Positions 32,954 to 41,001 of a DNA stretch of 64,000 nt are shown piece by piece. Origin of the DNA: Dyadobacter linearis (GTDB lineage Bacteria; Bacteroidota; Bacteroidia; Cytophagales; Spirosomataceae). The notes below the pieces were generated by a model. It was not told the origin of the DNA. It saw only the letters and a program-made list of their open reading frames with translations, and did not search any database. Positions within the stretch are counted from its first letter, which is position 1. Each line of letters starts with the position of its first letter. Both the position numbers and the translations under genes were made by a program. The stretch spans positions 62,001 through 126,000 of the forward strand of contig NZ_CAJRAU010000005.1 in assembly GCF_907165045.1 (NCBI RefSeq), given 5' to 3'.

Positions 32954-34216
32954 TCACAGCCGAAATGCCGTAGCCATCAACACTTGCTCGCCGCGAGTGA
33001 TTCCAATTTCACCTGCCACTTTCTTCCAATCCGTTACAGCTGATTTCACCTGATCCAATATTTCATCCATTTCCTTTTCACGCAGGCGAAAGTAAACTCC
33101 TACCTGTTTTGCCAAGTCCAAATCGAGTTGGTTGTTATCCATGTCGATATTCAGTGCAAGTCCGTCTTTGTCAATAGAAGGATTTATATCAAAAGCTGGC
33201 GATAGCCTCCACCCGGTGGCAGTTAGCAGAAACCCGTGATTGCGCAGATGGTCGTCGGTGTTGGAAATCAGAATATTAAATACCATTCGCCGCCAGAGTT
33301 GAGCCAGATCTTCGGCAATGTTGCTCCCTGAAAACTGTATAAATTCAACTATATCGAGATAGGAAGGCGTATCATCGCGGATCAATTCCTCACTTTTGCC
33401 GGTCATCGTCATGGCGGAGGCAAAATGGATGCGGGCACTTTTTTCTCTGTCGAATCGCTTGGTAAAAAAGGTGTGATATTTTCCCGCCACGAGTTCCAGT
33501 TTACTTTCGGCCATCTCAATTCCTGCATTGATCGCCAGCCGGTAAGCCAGGTATTCCCAAGCCGCGCGGTCAGTTGTATCGTTTTTTGAAGGAAACTTCG
33601 CGATCCAGGGTTGGCCCTTTTCGTCGAGGATATTGGCTTTGGGCCTCGCGCCACCGAGAGAGGAGCCGGGCGCCATCAGCATGGCCAACCATTTTCTTAC
33701 TTCCGCGGTATCTTCATTGGATTCGATAAGTTCAGCTCCGTGTTGAAGCTCACGGACGGTCGCCCAGGGCGGCGTTGGCGAGACCGGATCATTGTCTAAA
33801 AATGGCCCGTCCGGATCCAGTTTGAACCTTAATGCACCCATCCGACTTTCGTCATGGACGCCCAAAAGAAAATCTATATCATATAGTGTGGGAGCCTGCT
33901 TCCCATTTTGTTTTGCCAGAATAGACGCCCTTCTTTTCATAAGCGTGCGCCCCCAGGTGTCGGGCATAGAGTCCAGAAACACACCGAAGTTTTCTTTTTG
34001 GTTAGGATATTGCGCGCCACCAAACCAGGCAATGTCAGGATCTAGCAAGAATTGTTCTTGTGAAGCTATCCAGTCTTTTTGGTATGTGAAACTGAACGAT
34101 TTTCTGCCTTTGGCTTGCTGCGCAGAGAGCGTCCCGATCAGCTTCGGCCCTGCCATTCCGATCCAATCTGCATAAACATAAATGTCCGTACGGTCCGCCA
34201 TGCTAAGATTTGCCAA
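32954..34216 (-). CDS. hipA: HipA-like serine/threonine kinase toxin
   Basis: The 420-residue protein has the HipA layout: an N-terminal subdomain, LMAPGSSLGGARPKANI (P-loop-like nucleotide site) near residue 182, catalytic SNTDDHLRNHGFLL near residue 315, and a DINPS metal site. HipA kinases phosphorylate targets such as glutamyl-tRNA synthetase and induce dormancy. The start overlaps the 3' end of the hipB-like gene by 14 bases, so translation is coupled. Confidence 0.9.
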   Translation of the reverse strand: MANLSMADRTDIYVYADWIGMAGPKLIGTLSAQQAKGRKSFSFTYQKDWIASQEQFLLDPDIAWFGGAQYPNQKENFGVFLDSMPDTWGRTLMKRRASILAKQNGKQAPTLYDIDFLLGVHDESRMGALRFKLDPDGPFLDNDPVSPTPPWATVRELQHGAELIESNEDTAEVRKWLAMLMAPGSSLGGARPKANILDEKGQPWIAKFPSKNDTTDRAAWEYLAYRLAINAGIEMAESKLELVAGKYHTFFTKRFDREKSARIHFASAMTMTGKSEELIRDDTPSYLDIVEFIQFSGSNIAEDLAQLWRRMVFNILISNTDDHLRNHGFLLTATGWRLSPAFDINPSIDKDGLALNIDMDNNQLDLDLAKQVGVYFRLREKEMDEILDQVKSAVTDWKKVAGEIGITRGEQVLMATAFRL

Positions 34217-34499
34217 TCAGTTTCAAATCCTGCAATTTTCTTCCCAACTCATCGTCGGCAGCTAATTTGAGAAAATCATCCTGTAAACCCAGGACTCTCA
34301 AAACATTGAAATACGCGCCTATTGATACACTTGGATTGCCTTTCTCAATGTGATATAATGTAGTCCGATCGATTCCCGCCCGCTCAGAAACCTGAATGGT
34401 GGTAAGCTTCCGCCGCTTGCGGGCCAGTTTGATGTTTTCGCCTAATTGTTCCAGAATTTTCAGGAATCTGGGGAGTAGGATTTGCTTTTTGGGCTGCAT
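34203..34499 (-). CDS. hipB: HipB-like XRE-family antitoxin
   Basis: The 98-residue protein has a Cro/XRE helix-turn-helix: LGENIKLARKRRKLTTIQVSERAGIDRTTLYHIEKGNPSVS. The ATG at 34499 is preferred over a TTG at 34520 because the latter falls within the operator. It should bind the inverted repeat directly upstream and neutralise HipA. Together they form the hipBA operon. Confidence 0.85.
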   Translation of the reverse strand: MQPKKQILLPRFLKILEQLGENIKLARKRRKLTTIQVSERAGIDRTTLYHIEKGNPSVSIGAYFNVLRVLGLQDDFLKLAADDELGRKLQDLKLIGKS

Positions 34500-34502
34500 A
34501 AT

Positions 34503-34549
34503 GTTGATTATTACAAACAAAAATATGCATATTGTTTATAATAATCAAC
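34503..34549 (-). promoter_or_regulatory. hipBA operator and promoter
   Basis: GTTGATTATTACAAAC and GTTTATAATAATCAAC are inverted arms matching in 15 of 16 positions, with a centre containing the palindrome ATATGCATAT. The minus-strand -7 box TATTTTTG (34518-34525) lies between the arms, so a HipB dimer bound here would block the promoter. Confidence 0.8.
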
Positions 34550-34668
34550 ACACTTTAAATTGTGAAGGGTATTTTGAGTTATTCGAAATTTTCGAGCAAC
34601 TGAGCCTTTCAATCCAAATCCCCCGCCCGCTCCTGATACTCATCCAGCACCTTGTCATCAAGCCCCCC

Positions 34669-37128
34669 TCAATCCCCCTTCAAATTCTCCAAAGGATTGA
34701 CCAGGGAAGCCTTCACCGACTGGTAACTCACCGTTAAGGCTGCAATCACAATCGCCAGCGCGGCGGCCAGGGCGAACACCCACCATTCCAGATTCACGTG
34801 GTAGGCATATTCCTGCAACCATTGGTTCACCGACCACCAGGCGACCGGGAAGGCGATCACATTTGAAATCAGTACCAGTTTCAGGAAGTCTTTCGAAAGG
34901 AGCGTGGCGAGGCTGAATGACGAGGCGCCGAGTACTTTCCGTATGCCGATTTCTTTCACGCGCTGCTCTGCGGAATACGTGGCCAGACCGAATAGGCCGA
35001 GGCAGGCGATGAAAATGGCGGCGAGGGCGGTCCAGATCATTAAGGTCTGGCGGCGGGAGTCTTCCATGTAAAAGCGGGCCAGCTGCTCGTCCAGGAAATG
35101 GTATTCAAAAGGTTCGTCGCCGTCGGCCCGCACCAGTACGGCCTTTAACTTTTCCAGCGTGGCCGGAATGTTGCCCGATTCGATTTTGGCGGTGTAGTAA
35201 TCGATGACGTGAACAGGATTTTGATTGTAGCCCAGTACAAGCGGAGCAATTTTTTCCCGCAAAGATTGAAAATGAAAGTCCTTGACAATGCCTACCACCT
35301 TTGCCTTAAACGGCGTTCCGTTCACATTAACAGCTTCAAAATCACCGCCATTCGACGAGGCGAAGGGTATTTCGACAAACTGACCGGCCGGATCCGTGAT
35401 ATTCAGCAGCCTGGCGGCGGTTTCGTTGAGTAGTACCGAAGTTGAGTCCGAAGGATTATCGAAGTTGCGGCCTTGTGCAAGTTTTATGTCAAAAGTGCCC
35501 AGGAAATCCTTGTCTGCCCCGAAAAAGTAAGCAACCTGCGACTCGGTGCGATTACCTTGCGCATTCACCTTTACGCGCTGGTACATTTTCCATTCGCCGG
35601 GCACCCGGGAAGTAAGCGACACACTTTTCACAGCCGGGATCGCGGCCATTTCGGCTTTAATCGCTTCGGAAGCTTCTCTGGCCTTGCCCGTGTTAACATC
35701 GATCACCACGAGCAAATCCTTATTAAATCCAAGGTTGGTGTTGTTCATAAACTTCACCTGACGGTAAAGAACGATCGTGCCGATAATGAGGACGATCGAA
35801 ACTGTAAATTGAAACACAACCAATCCTTTCCGTAATCCCAGACTGCCGCCCTGGTTGATTTTCATCCCTTTCAGCAAAGCCACAGGCTTAAAACCCGAAA
35901 GCAGCAGGGCCGGGTAACTGCCCGAAATAAGGCCAATCAGGAATGTGGCACCGACAGCCAGCAACCATACGCGGTAGTTGGTGGATAAATCAAAGGAAAG
36001 CTGTTTCTCTACAAAATTGTTAAATGGCGGCAGCAGCAGGTTCAGTAAAAGAACTGCCAGTACAAACGCCAGACTGGTAATCAATATGGCTTCCAACAGG
36101 AACTGATAAACCAGATTCCGCCGCACTGCACCGATCGACTTACGCACCCCGATTTCTTTGGCCCGGTTAGATGCCCTGGCGGTGGAAAGGTTCATATAAT
36201 TGATGCCCGCGATGAAGAGCACAAACACGGACACAAACGAAAACATCCTGACATAACCCAGGTTTCCCTGCGGCATCGCCTCGACATTGGAGTTTCTGGC
36301 TCCGTCGACGATGTTTTCCGAATGCAGGTGCATGTCTGTCAGAGCCTGCAAGCTGAAATGCAGGCGTGTACCTTTCTCAGGCTTGAAGTTGGCGAGGACC
36401 ATACTGGTCATTTTAGCGGCGGTAGTTTCCGGTTTTGCGCCGTTTCTCAGCAAGGCGTAGACGGAAAACCCATTGGAAGACCAGTCGGTGGCGGCGGTTT
36501 CCTTGAAATCGTCCGAGTTGGTATTTTCGGAAATGAGGCTATTGAAGGTAAAGCTGGAATTCTTGGGATGATTTTTAAGAACGCCGGTGATCCTGTGCGG
36601 CGTGTCGAGGTAACTCCATTGAAGCTGTTTGCCCAGCACCTGCGTGCTCCCGAAAAGCCGCATCGCCAACTCTTCGTTGATCACGATCGAGTTCGGCTCT
36701 TTCAGCGCCGTTCTTTTATCGCCCGAAATCAATGAGAAATCGAATATTTCAAGAAAGTTTTGATCGGCTATGGTGACGGTTTCCTGGAAATTGACCGGGT
36801 TCTGCGGGTCTACCAGATTCGCTCTTCCGATACGGCTCATGCGGGTTGTATTTTCCACTTCGGGAATGCTCTGCTTTGACACCTCCGCCAGTTTGAAGCT
36901 GGCCGCGGCGATGGTGGTCTCCTCGCCTTTTACATTCATATGCTCCACAACCCGATAAATGCGGTTCGCATTGGTATACTGCTGATCAAACGTGAGTTCA
37001 TCAAACAGATAGAGTCCGATGAGCAGGAAGCAGGTAAGACCGAAAGTAAGGCCGGCCACATTCAGAACGGTGTAAAGCCTGTTCCGGACAAGCGTACGGA
37101 TAGCGACGGTAAAGTAGTTTTTGATCAT
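34669..37128 (-). CDS. FtsX/MacB-type ABC transporter permease
   Basis: This 819-residue protein has the Bacteroidetes large-permease layout: an N-terminal membrane segment (VLNVAGLTFGLTCFLLIGLYLF), a MacB-like periplasmic domain, an FtsX core with RAKEIGVRKSIGA, a second periplasmic region, and a second FtsX core with RVKEIGIRKVLGAS. Such proteins occur in many copies, often with two-component or extracytoplasmic regulators. The ATPase partner is not adjacent. Confidence 0.85.
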   Translation of the reverse strand: MIKNYFTVAIRTLVRNRLYTVLNVAGLTFGLTCFLLIGLYLFDELTFDQQYTNANRIYRVVEHMNVKGEETTIAAASFKLAEVSKQSIPEVENTTRMSRIGRANLVDPQNPVNFQETVTIADQNFLEIFDFSLISGDKRTALKEPNSIVINEELAMRLFGSTQVLGKQLQWSYLDTPHRITGVLKNHPKNSSFTFNSLISENTNSDDFKETAATDWSSNGFSVYALLRNGAKPETTAAKMTSMVLANFKPEKGTRLHFSLQALTDMHLHSENIVDGARNSNVEAMPQGNLGYVRMFSFVSVFVLFIAGINYMNLSTARASNRAKEIGVRKSIGAVRRNLVYQFLLEAILITSLAFVLAVLLLNLLLPPFNNFVEKQLSFDLSTNYRVWLLAVGATFLIGLISGSYPALLLSGFKPVALLKGMKINQGGSLGLRKGLVVFQFTVSIVLIIGTIVLYRQVKFMNNTNLGFNKDLLVVIDVNTGKAREASEAIKAEMAAIPAVKSVSLTSRVPGEWKMYQRVKVNAQGNRTESQVAYFFGADKDFLGTFDIKLAQGRNFDNPSDSTSVLLNETAARLLNITDPAGQFVEIPFASSNGGDFEAVNVNGTPFKAKVVGIVKDFHFQSLREKIAPLVLGYNQNPVHVIDYYTAKIESGNIPATLEKLKAVLVRADGDEPFEYHFLDEQLARFYMEDSRRQTLMIWTALAAIFIACLGLFGLATYSAEQRVKEIGIRKVLGASSFSLATLLSKDFLKLVLISNVIAFPVAWWSVNQWLQEYAYHVNLEWWVFALAAALAIVIAALTVSYQSVKASLVNPLENLKGD

Positions 37129-37363
37129 AGCTTATCAGGAAAAAAGGGGGTGGCGGATCAAGGTTGAAAGTGGTAATTCAATGACGATAAGGCGCATTGA
37201 TTTTACGACCCGAAGCGAACAAATCTGTACCATTAAGAAAAGCTACGAAAGCACCCGAATTTGCGTTGATGGCTGTTCAGCAAGGGACATAGGCTGTTCG
37301 AAAATGAACACCCGCAATCGCAAGGTTGGACGCTGTTGGAAGCTTGAATAAGATATTGAAGAA

Positions 37364-37510
37364 CTACACGATGGGGACGCCGCCGGAGTAGGCCATGACG
37401 AAGATGCTAATTACCCGGCCGCGCATGGCGGGCGCTACCAGGGTTTGTATGAGCGTGTTGCTGATCGTGGTTTGCGACATCATCCCGAATGCGCCGACCG
37501 CAATGAATTG
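37364..37510 (-). pseudogene. Remnant of an MFS transporter gene
   Basis: The frame reads FGMMSQTTISNTLIQTLV, then MRGRVISIFVMAYSGGVPI before a stop at 37364. This is the conserved segment of the MFS_3/enterobactin-exporter-like family (MSQxxxSNTLIQTLV...MRGRVMS). No other part of the transporter is present, so it is a fragment. Confidence 0.65.
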
Positions 37511-37653
37511 TAGATTGGTTTGGATCCGAAAGGCGAAATGTACCTGCCCCATCAACTTTTGTCCATTCTCTCCCCCATTCCAGTCCGCCAATTTTGCATT
37601 CAGTTCAAGGGAGGCGGTCGGTTCCGTCTCCTCTCACTTTAACTCAATGCAAA

Positions 37654-38904
37654 ATGAAAAGACAACAGAACCGCACGTTAGGTGCATTCGAAAAAGCGTT
37701 TTGGCTGCTGGATCAGATCGATTCCAAAGACTTTTGCCTGGCAGCAGACATTACCGGAACACAGCCAGTGGAAAAATGGAGGAAGGCCATTGATATGGCG
37801 CAACAACTGCATCCAAACCTCTCGGTAAGGGTTGTGCTGGATGAATTGGGAAGGCCAACATTGCAGCATGTGGACAACCTGCACATTCCACTCCGCGTAG
37901 TGCATGCGGAGCAGCATTACCGCTGGGAACAGGAAGTGGAGAAAGAGCTTTCTGAAAGGTTCAACACGGAAGAAGGTCCACTATTAAGGGTTGTTTTGGT
38001 TCAAAAAACAGATAGCACCGTCCTGATCCTGGCTGCAAATCACACCGTTTCGGATGGCACATCACTAAGCTATTTGACACGGGATATTCTGCTGGCCGTC
38101 ACCGGAAATGAGCTTGCGCCGATGGAGCCGCAGGTTTCGAATGATGAAACGCTCGATTTGCCGGAAGATCTGCCTGAACAGATAGTCGATCAGGTTTTGG
38201 AACTGAAAATGAAGACGGATGTCGTGAACCCATCGGTTTCATCGCACCGCTTTTCGGAAAGCACAACGCACAACCTGCTCGAACGCGCAAGACAGGAGAA
38301 CACAAGCGTTCACGGTGCCATTTGCGCGGCGGTACTGCTGGCTTCCAGGAAAATGCGCCCGGAATGGGAGGAGACCAGAATGGAGCTGGTTTCGCCGATT
38401 TGCACCAGAGGCGCGCTGAACCTGGATGATAACTTTGGCCTGAACATTACCACGCAATCGGTGTTTTTTGAAAACCAGCGTTACTTATCCTTCTGGGATT
38501 TGGCAAGATTGGCGAAGGCTGGTCTCGGCGGGACGAGTTCTGCTGAATATACGACTGGCTATTTGTCTTTTTTTCGGGACCTTGTTTTCGGACACAATGA
38601 TATGCAGCAAATGCTGGATGCTTTGAAACAGGCTTTTAACCATCACATTATGGTTACAAATCTGGTCAGAGTGAGATATAAAACGAATTTCGGAACATTG
38701 AAATTAAAAGCGCTTTACGGCCCGATGGTGCGCTCGGGCAAAGGAATGGAGCAGACGATCGGTGCATTAACTTCCAACGGTTCGCTCTGCCTGACCAATA
38801 CGAGCGATACGCCGATTCCGGGCTTACTTCTGGAAATGGAGCAGATTTTGGAAGCAGCGTGTGCGGAAAATGTGTCTGCTAAGACTGAATGTTCTTTTCG
38901 ATAA
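37654..38904 (+). CDS. Condensation-domain-type acyltransferase (PapA/alcohol acetyltransferase-like)
   Basis: The 416-residue protein starts at MKRQQNRTLGAFEKAFW. It has the two-lobed acyltransferase pattern related to NRPS condensation domains and PapA: ILAANHTVSDGTSLSYL near residue 130 carries the active-site motif with Asn in place of the first His (NHxxxDG), and later RMELVSPICTRGALN and a DDNFGLNITTQS lobe. The second His is kept as the catalytic base. It may esterify an alcohol or phenol with an acyl-CoA. The upstream extension to 37594 is excluded for lack of protein character. The 3' end overlaps the convergent HxlR gene by 26 bases. Confidence 0.7.
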   Translation: MKRQQNRTLGAFEKAFWLLDQIDSKDFCLAADITGTQPVEKWRKAIDMAQQLHPNLSVRVVLDELGRPTLQHVDNLHIPLRVVHAEQHYRWEQEVEKELSERFNTEEGPLLRVVLVQKTDSTVLILAANHTVSDGTSLSYLTRDILLAVTGNELAPMEPQVSNDETLDLPEDLPEQIVDQVLELKMKTDVVNPSVSSHRFSESTTHNLLERARQENTSVHGAICAAVLLASRKMRPEWEETRMELVSPICTRGALNLDDNFGLNITTQSVFFENQRYLSFWDLARLAKAGLGGTSSAEYTTGYLSFFRDLVFGHNDMQQMLDALKQAFNHHIMVTNLVRVRYKTNFGTLKLKALYGPMVRSGKGMEQTIGALTSNGSLCLTNTSDTPIPGLLLEMEQILEAACAENVSAKTECSFR

Positions 38905-39238
38905 GCGTCCGCAAACGCTGGTCATTTTGATCGCCCCACTCGCCGATTGCGGCAATGACGGGGATCAGCGATTTACCAAAATCAGTTAGATAATACTCCA
39001 CTTTGGGCGGGACGACGGGGTAGATGATTTTCCCGACCAGCTCGTGATTTTCAAGTTCTTTTAACTGCACATTCAACACCCGGCGGGAGGCATCCGGAAT
39101 TTTCCGTTGCAGCTCGCTGGGGCGTTGAAAGCCCTGGTGAATGAACCACAAAAGCCGTATTTTCCATTTGCCATAAAGCACCTCACCGATCAGGTCGAGC
39201 CCGCAATTCAGATTGGGCATTGTCTTTCTTTCGTACAT
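38879..39238 (-). CDS. HxlR-family transcriptional regulator
   Basis: The 119-residue winged-helix protein shows the HxlR pattern LNCGLDLIGEVLYGKWKIRLLWFIHQG, RPSELQRKIPDASRRVLNVQLKELENHELV, and VEYYLTDFGKSL. The first Cys often senses electrophiles or redox signals. A TATATTTG -7 box (39243-39250) ends five bases before the ATG, so translation would be leaderless unless it starts at the second Met (39220). It is divergent from the SDR gene, with a perfect palindrome between them. Confidence 0.85.
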   Translation of the reverse strand: MYERKTMPNLNCGLDLIGEVLYGKWKIRLLWFIHQGFQRPSELQRKIPDASRRVLNVQLKELENHELVGKIIYPVVPPKVEYYLTDFGKSLIPVIAAIGEWGDQNDQRLRTLIEKNIQS

Positions 39239-39272
39239 GCTGCAAATATAAACATATGCCTCTGCCGGTTCA

Positions 39273-39294
39273 ATAGGGATAAATTTATCCCTAT
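39273..39294. promoter_or_regulatory. 22-bp perfect palindrome, HxlR operator candidate
   Basis: The sequence consists of ATAGGGATAAA followed by its reverse complement TTTATCCCTAT. It lies between the divergent HxlR and SDR genes, which is the expected position for the regulator's own operator. Confidence 0.75.
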
Positions 39295-39367
39295 CTGAAT
39301 CGTAAGTCCGTACTTGTCAGGGCGTAGCATAGTGCTGAAATTTGTCCTACAAAAAATCAGTAAGGAC

Positions 39368-40156
39368 ATGGATTTTAATTTTGAAAACGAACTGAAAAAC
39401 AAAATTGCCCTGGTAACCGGCGGCAGCAAAGGAGCAGGAAAAGCAATCGCCGACCGTCTATTTAAAGCAGGTGCAACGGTGATCATCACCGCAAGAAACA
39501 AGCCGCAAGAAGAAAATGAAAACATCCATTTTATAGCCGCAGATTTAAGCAAACCGGAAGGAACGCAGAAAGTGGTGGACGAAGTCATTGAAAAATTCGG
39601 CCGACTGGATATTCTCATTAATAATCTGGGAGGTTCGGAAACGCCTGCAGGCGGCTTTGCAGTGCTTTCTGATGAAGATTGGGAAACGTCATTTCAAACT
39701 AATTTACTGGCGCCGGTGCGGCTGGATCGCGGATTTTTACCCGGCATGATTAATCGGCACGAAGGCGTCATTATCCACATTGCATCCATTCAGGCGAAGC
39801 TTCCTTTGTATGACTCCACATTGCCCTATGCGGCAGCAAAAGCCGCTCTGGTCAATTATAGTAAAAGCCTATCTAATGAAGTGGCTTCCAAAGGCGTGCG
39901 CGTGCTGACCGTTTCGCCGGGCTGGATCATGACCACGTCATCCGTCCGGATGATGGAGCGCATTGCCAAAAGCACAGGCGGCACGATGGCAGAAGCTGAG
40001 AAAGGCGTCATGGACGCATTAGGCGGCATTCCATTCGGCAGAGCGGCCAGGCCCGAAGAAGTTGCGGAGCTTGTCGGCTTCCTGGTTTCTCCAAGAGCAG
40101 CTTACCTCACTGGCACCGAATACGTGATCGATGGCGGCACCATTCCTACATTATAA
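39368..40156 (+). CDS. Short-chain dehydrogenase/reductase
   Basis: The 262-residue SDR starts at MDFNFENELKNKIALVTG and has TGGSKGAGKAI (cofactor site), NNLGGSETPAGG, the catalytic Ser in HIASIQAK, and YAAAKAAL. The YLTGTEYVIDGGT end is typical of quinone- or ketone-reducing SDRs. It is followed by a SnoaL-like gene, and both lie divergent to the HxlR regulator that probably controls them. Confidence 0.85.
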   Translation: MDFNFENELKNKIALVTGGSKGAGKAIADRLFKAGATVIITARNKPQEENENIHFIAADLSKPEGTQKVVDEVIEKFGRLDILINNLGGSETPAGGFAVLSDEDWETSFQTNLLAPVRLDRGFLPGMINRHEGVIIHIASIQAKLPLYDSTLPYAAAKAALVNYSKSLSNEVASKGVRVLTVSPGWIMTTSSVRMMERIAKSTGGTMAEAEKGVMDALGGIPFGRAARPEEVAELVGFLVSPRAAYLTGTEYVIDGGTIPTL

Positions 40157-40221
40157 TCCGCTTTTCATCAAGATTTTATTCAATACAAAAACCATTTAAA
40201 TCAACATAAAAATTCATAATC

Positions 40222-40545
40222 ATGAAAATTACAGAAAACATCGAAGGCTTTATCAAAGCACAAAATGAAGCAGACAGCACCGCATTTGCCAATTACTTCA
40301 CAGAACACGCAACCGTTTCCGACGAAGGCTCGTCCTATTCAGGCAGGGAGGAAATAAAAGGGTGGATCGAGGAAGCGACAGAGAAGTATAATATGCATAC
40401 AAAAGTCATTGACTTTACGCAAACCGGCTCAAAAGGAACGCTTACCGTGGAAGCAAGCGGCACATTTCCAGGCAGCCCATTGGTGATGAATTATCATCTT
40501 GAAATGGATGGAACGCTCATTAGCTCGTTGAGGATTACAGGCTAA
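40222..40545 (+). CDS. SnoaL/NTF2-like small protein
   Basis: The 107-residue protein begins MKITENIEGFIKAQNEADSTAFANYF, continues with AVSDEG-like and SGREEIKGWIEEAT segments, and ends in a sheet (YHLEMDGTLISSLRITG). This is a short SnoaL-like fold, likely cytoplasmic. It probably forms an operon with the preceding SDR under HxlR control. Its last codons overlap on the opposite strand the 18-codon frame of RNA-element copy 3. Confidence 0.75.
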   Translation: MKITENIEGFIKAQNEADSTAFANYFTEHATVSDEGSSYSGREEIKGWIEEATEKYNMHTKVIDFTQTGSKGTLTVEASGTFPGSPLVMNYHLEMDGTLISSLRITG

Positions 40546-40591
40546 TGATTTCAAATTCGCCGATTCCTTCTTCATTCGTTAAAGTTTGCAT
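40535..40591 (-). CDS. Short 18-codon frame after RNA element copy 3
   Basis: The frame starts at ATGCAAAC like the two CQGC genes and reads MQTLTNEEGIGEFEIISL before a TAA at 40535-40537. It shares only the MQT start with those proteins and overlaps the end of the SnoaL-like gene. It may be a truncated copy of the unit or a regulatory peptide. Whether it is translated is uncertain. Confidence 0.35.
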   Translation of the reverse strand: MQTLTNEEGIGEFEIISL

Positions 40592-40618
40592 ATGACCATG
40601 AAAAAGAGTGAGAAAAAA

Positions 40619-40754
40619 GGAGAGGTCACCGCAAACTTTAACGAATGAAACTACATCGGTCAGGTCTCGGGACTTGCACCCGTATGCCTCTCCAAGACCA
40701 TTTTGGTCTGACATTTGAAAATAGTTTCATAAGAATTTATTAAAGTTTGCGGGG
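40619..40754 (-). ncRNA. Structured, pseudoknotted RNA, copy 3 of 3
   Basis: The 5' strand CCGCAAACTTTAA (40740-40752) pairs over 13 bp with 40629-40641. The inner stem is GAAACTA with TAGTTTC. The hairpins are GACC/GGTC, a covariant of GGCC/GGCC, and CGGG/CCCG. The pseudoknot GGAGAGG with CCTCTCC (40619-40625) is kept. The central strand can alternatively pair over 19 contiguous bases (40631-40649) with the start region at 40571-40589. No CQGC gene and no matching terminator follow. Confidence 0.65.
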
Positions 40755-40762
40755 CAAATATA
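40755..40762 (-). promoter_or_regulatory. -7 promoter box of RNA element, copy 3
   Basis: TATATTTG on the minus strand, in the CCAAA...TTTCTCC context shared with copies 1 and 2. Confidence 0.55.
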
Positions 40763-41001
40763 GGAGAAAGTTTGGATGTGAAGGCTGCGCAAGTTCCCCG
40801 GCATTGAACATAACTTTACATTGATCTATTCAATACGACGTCTGTAAATAGATATCAGCGACCTTTAAATAATTGCTTGCAGCTTGGACTTTCAGCAAAC
40901 AACATATTCTCAACCATTTTCGTCTGTCTTCTCACCGCAGGATAATCCACCAAACTATTTGACTGGCTTACTGCTATATTGGGTTCAAACAAGCTAGAAA
41001 A

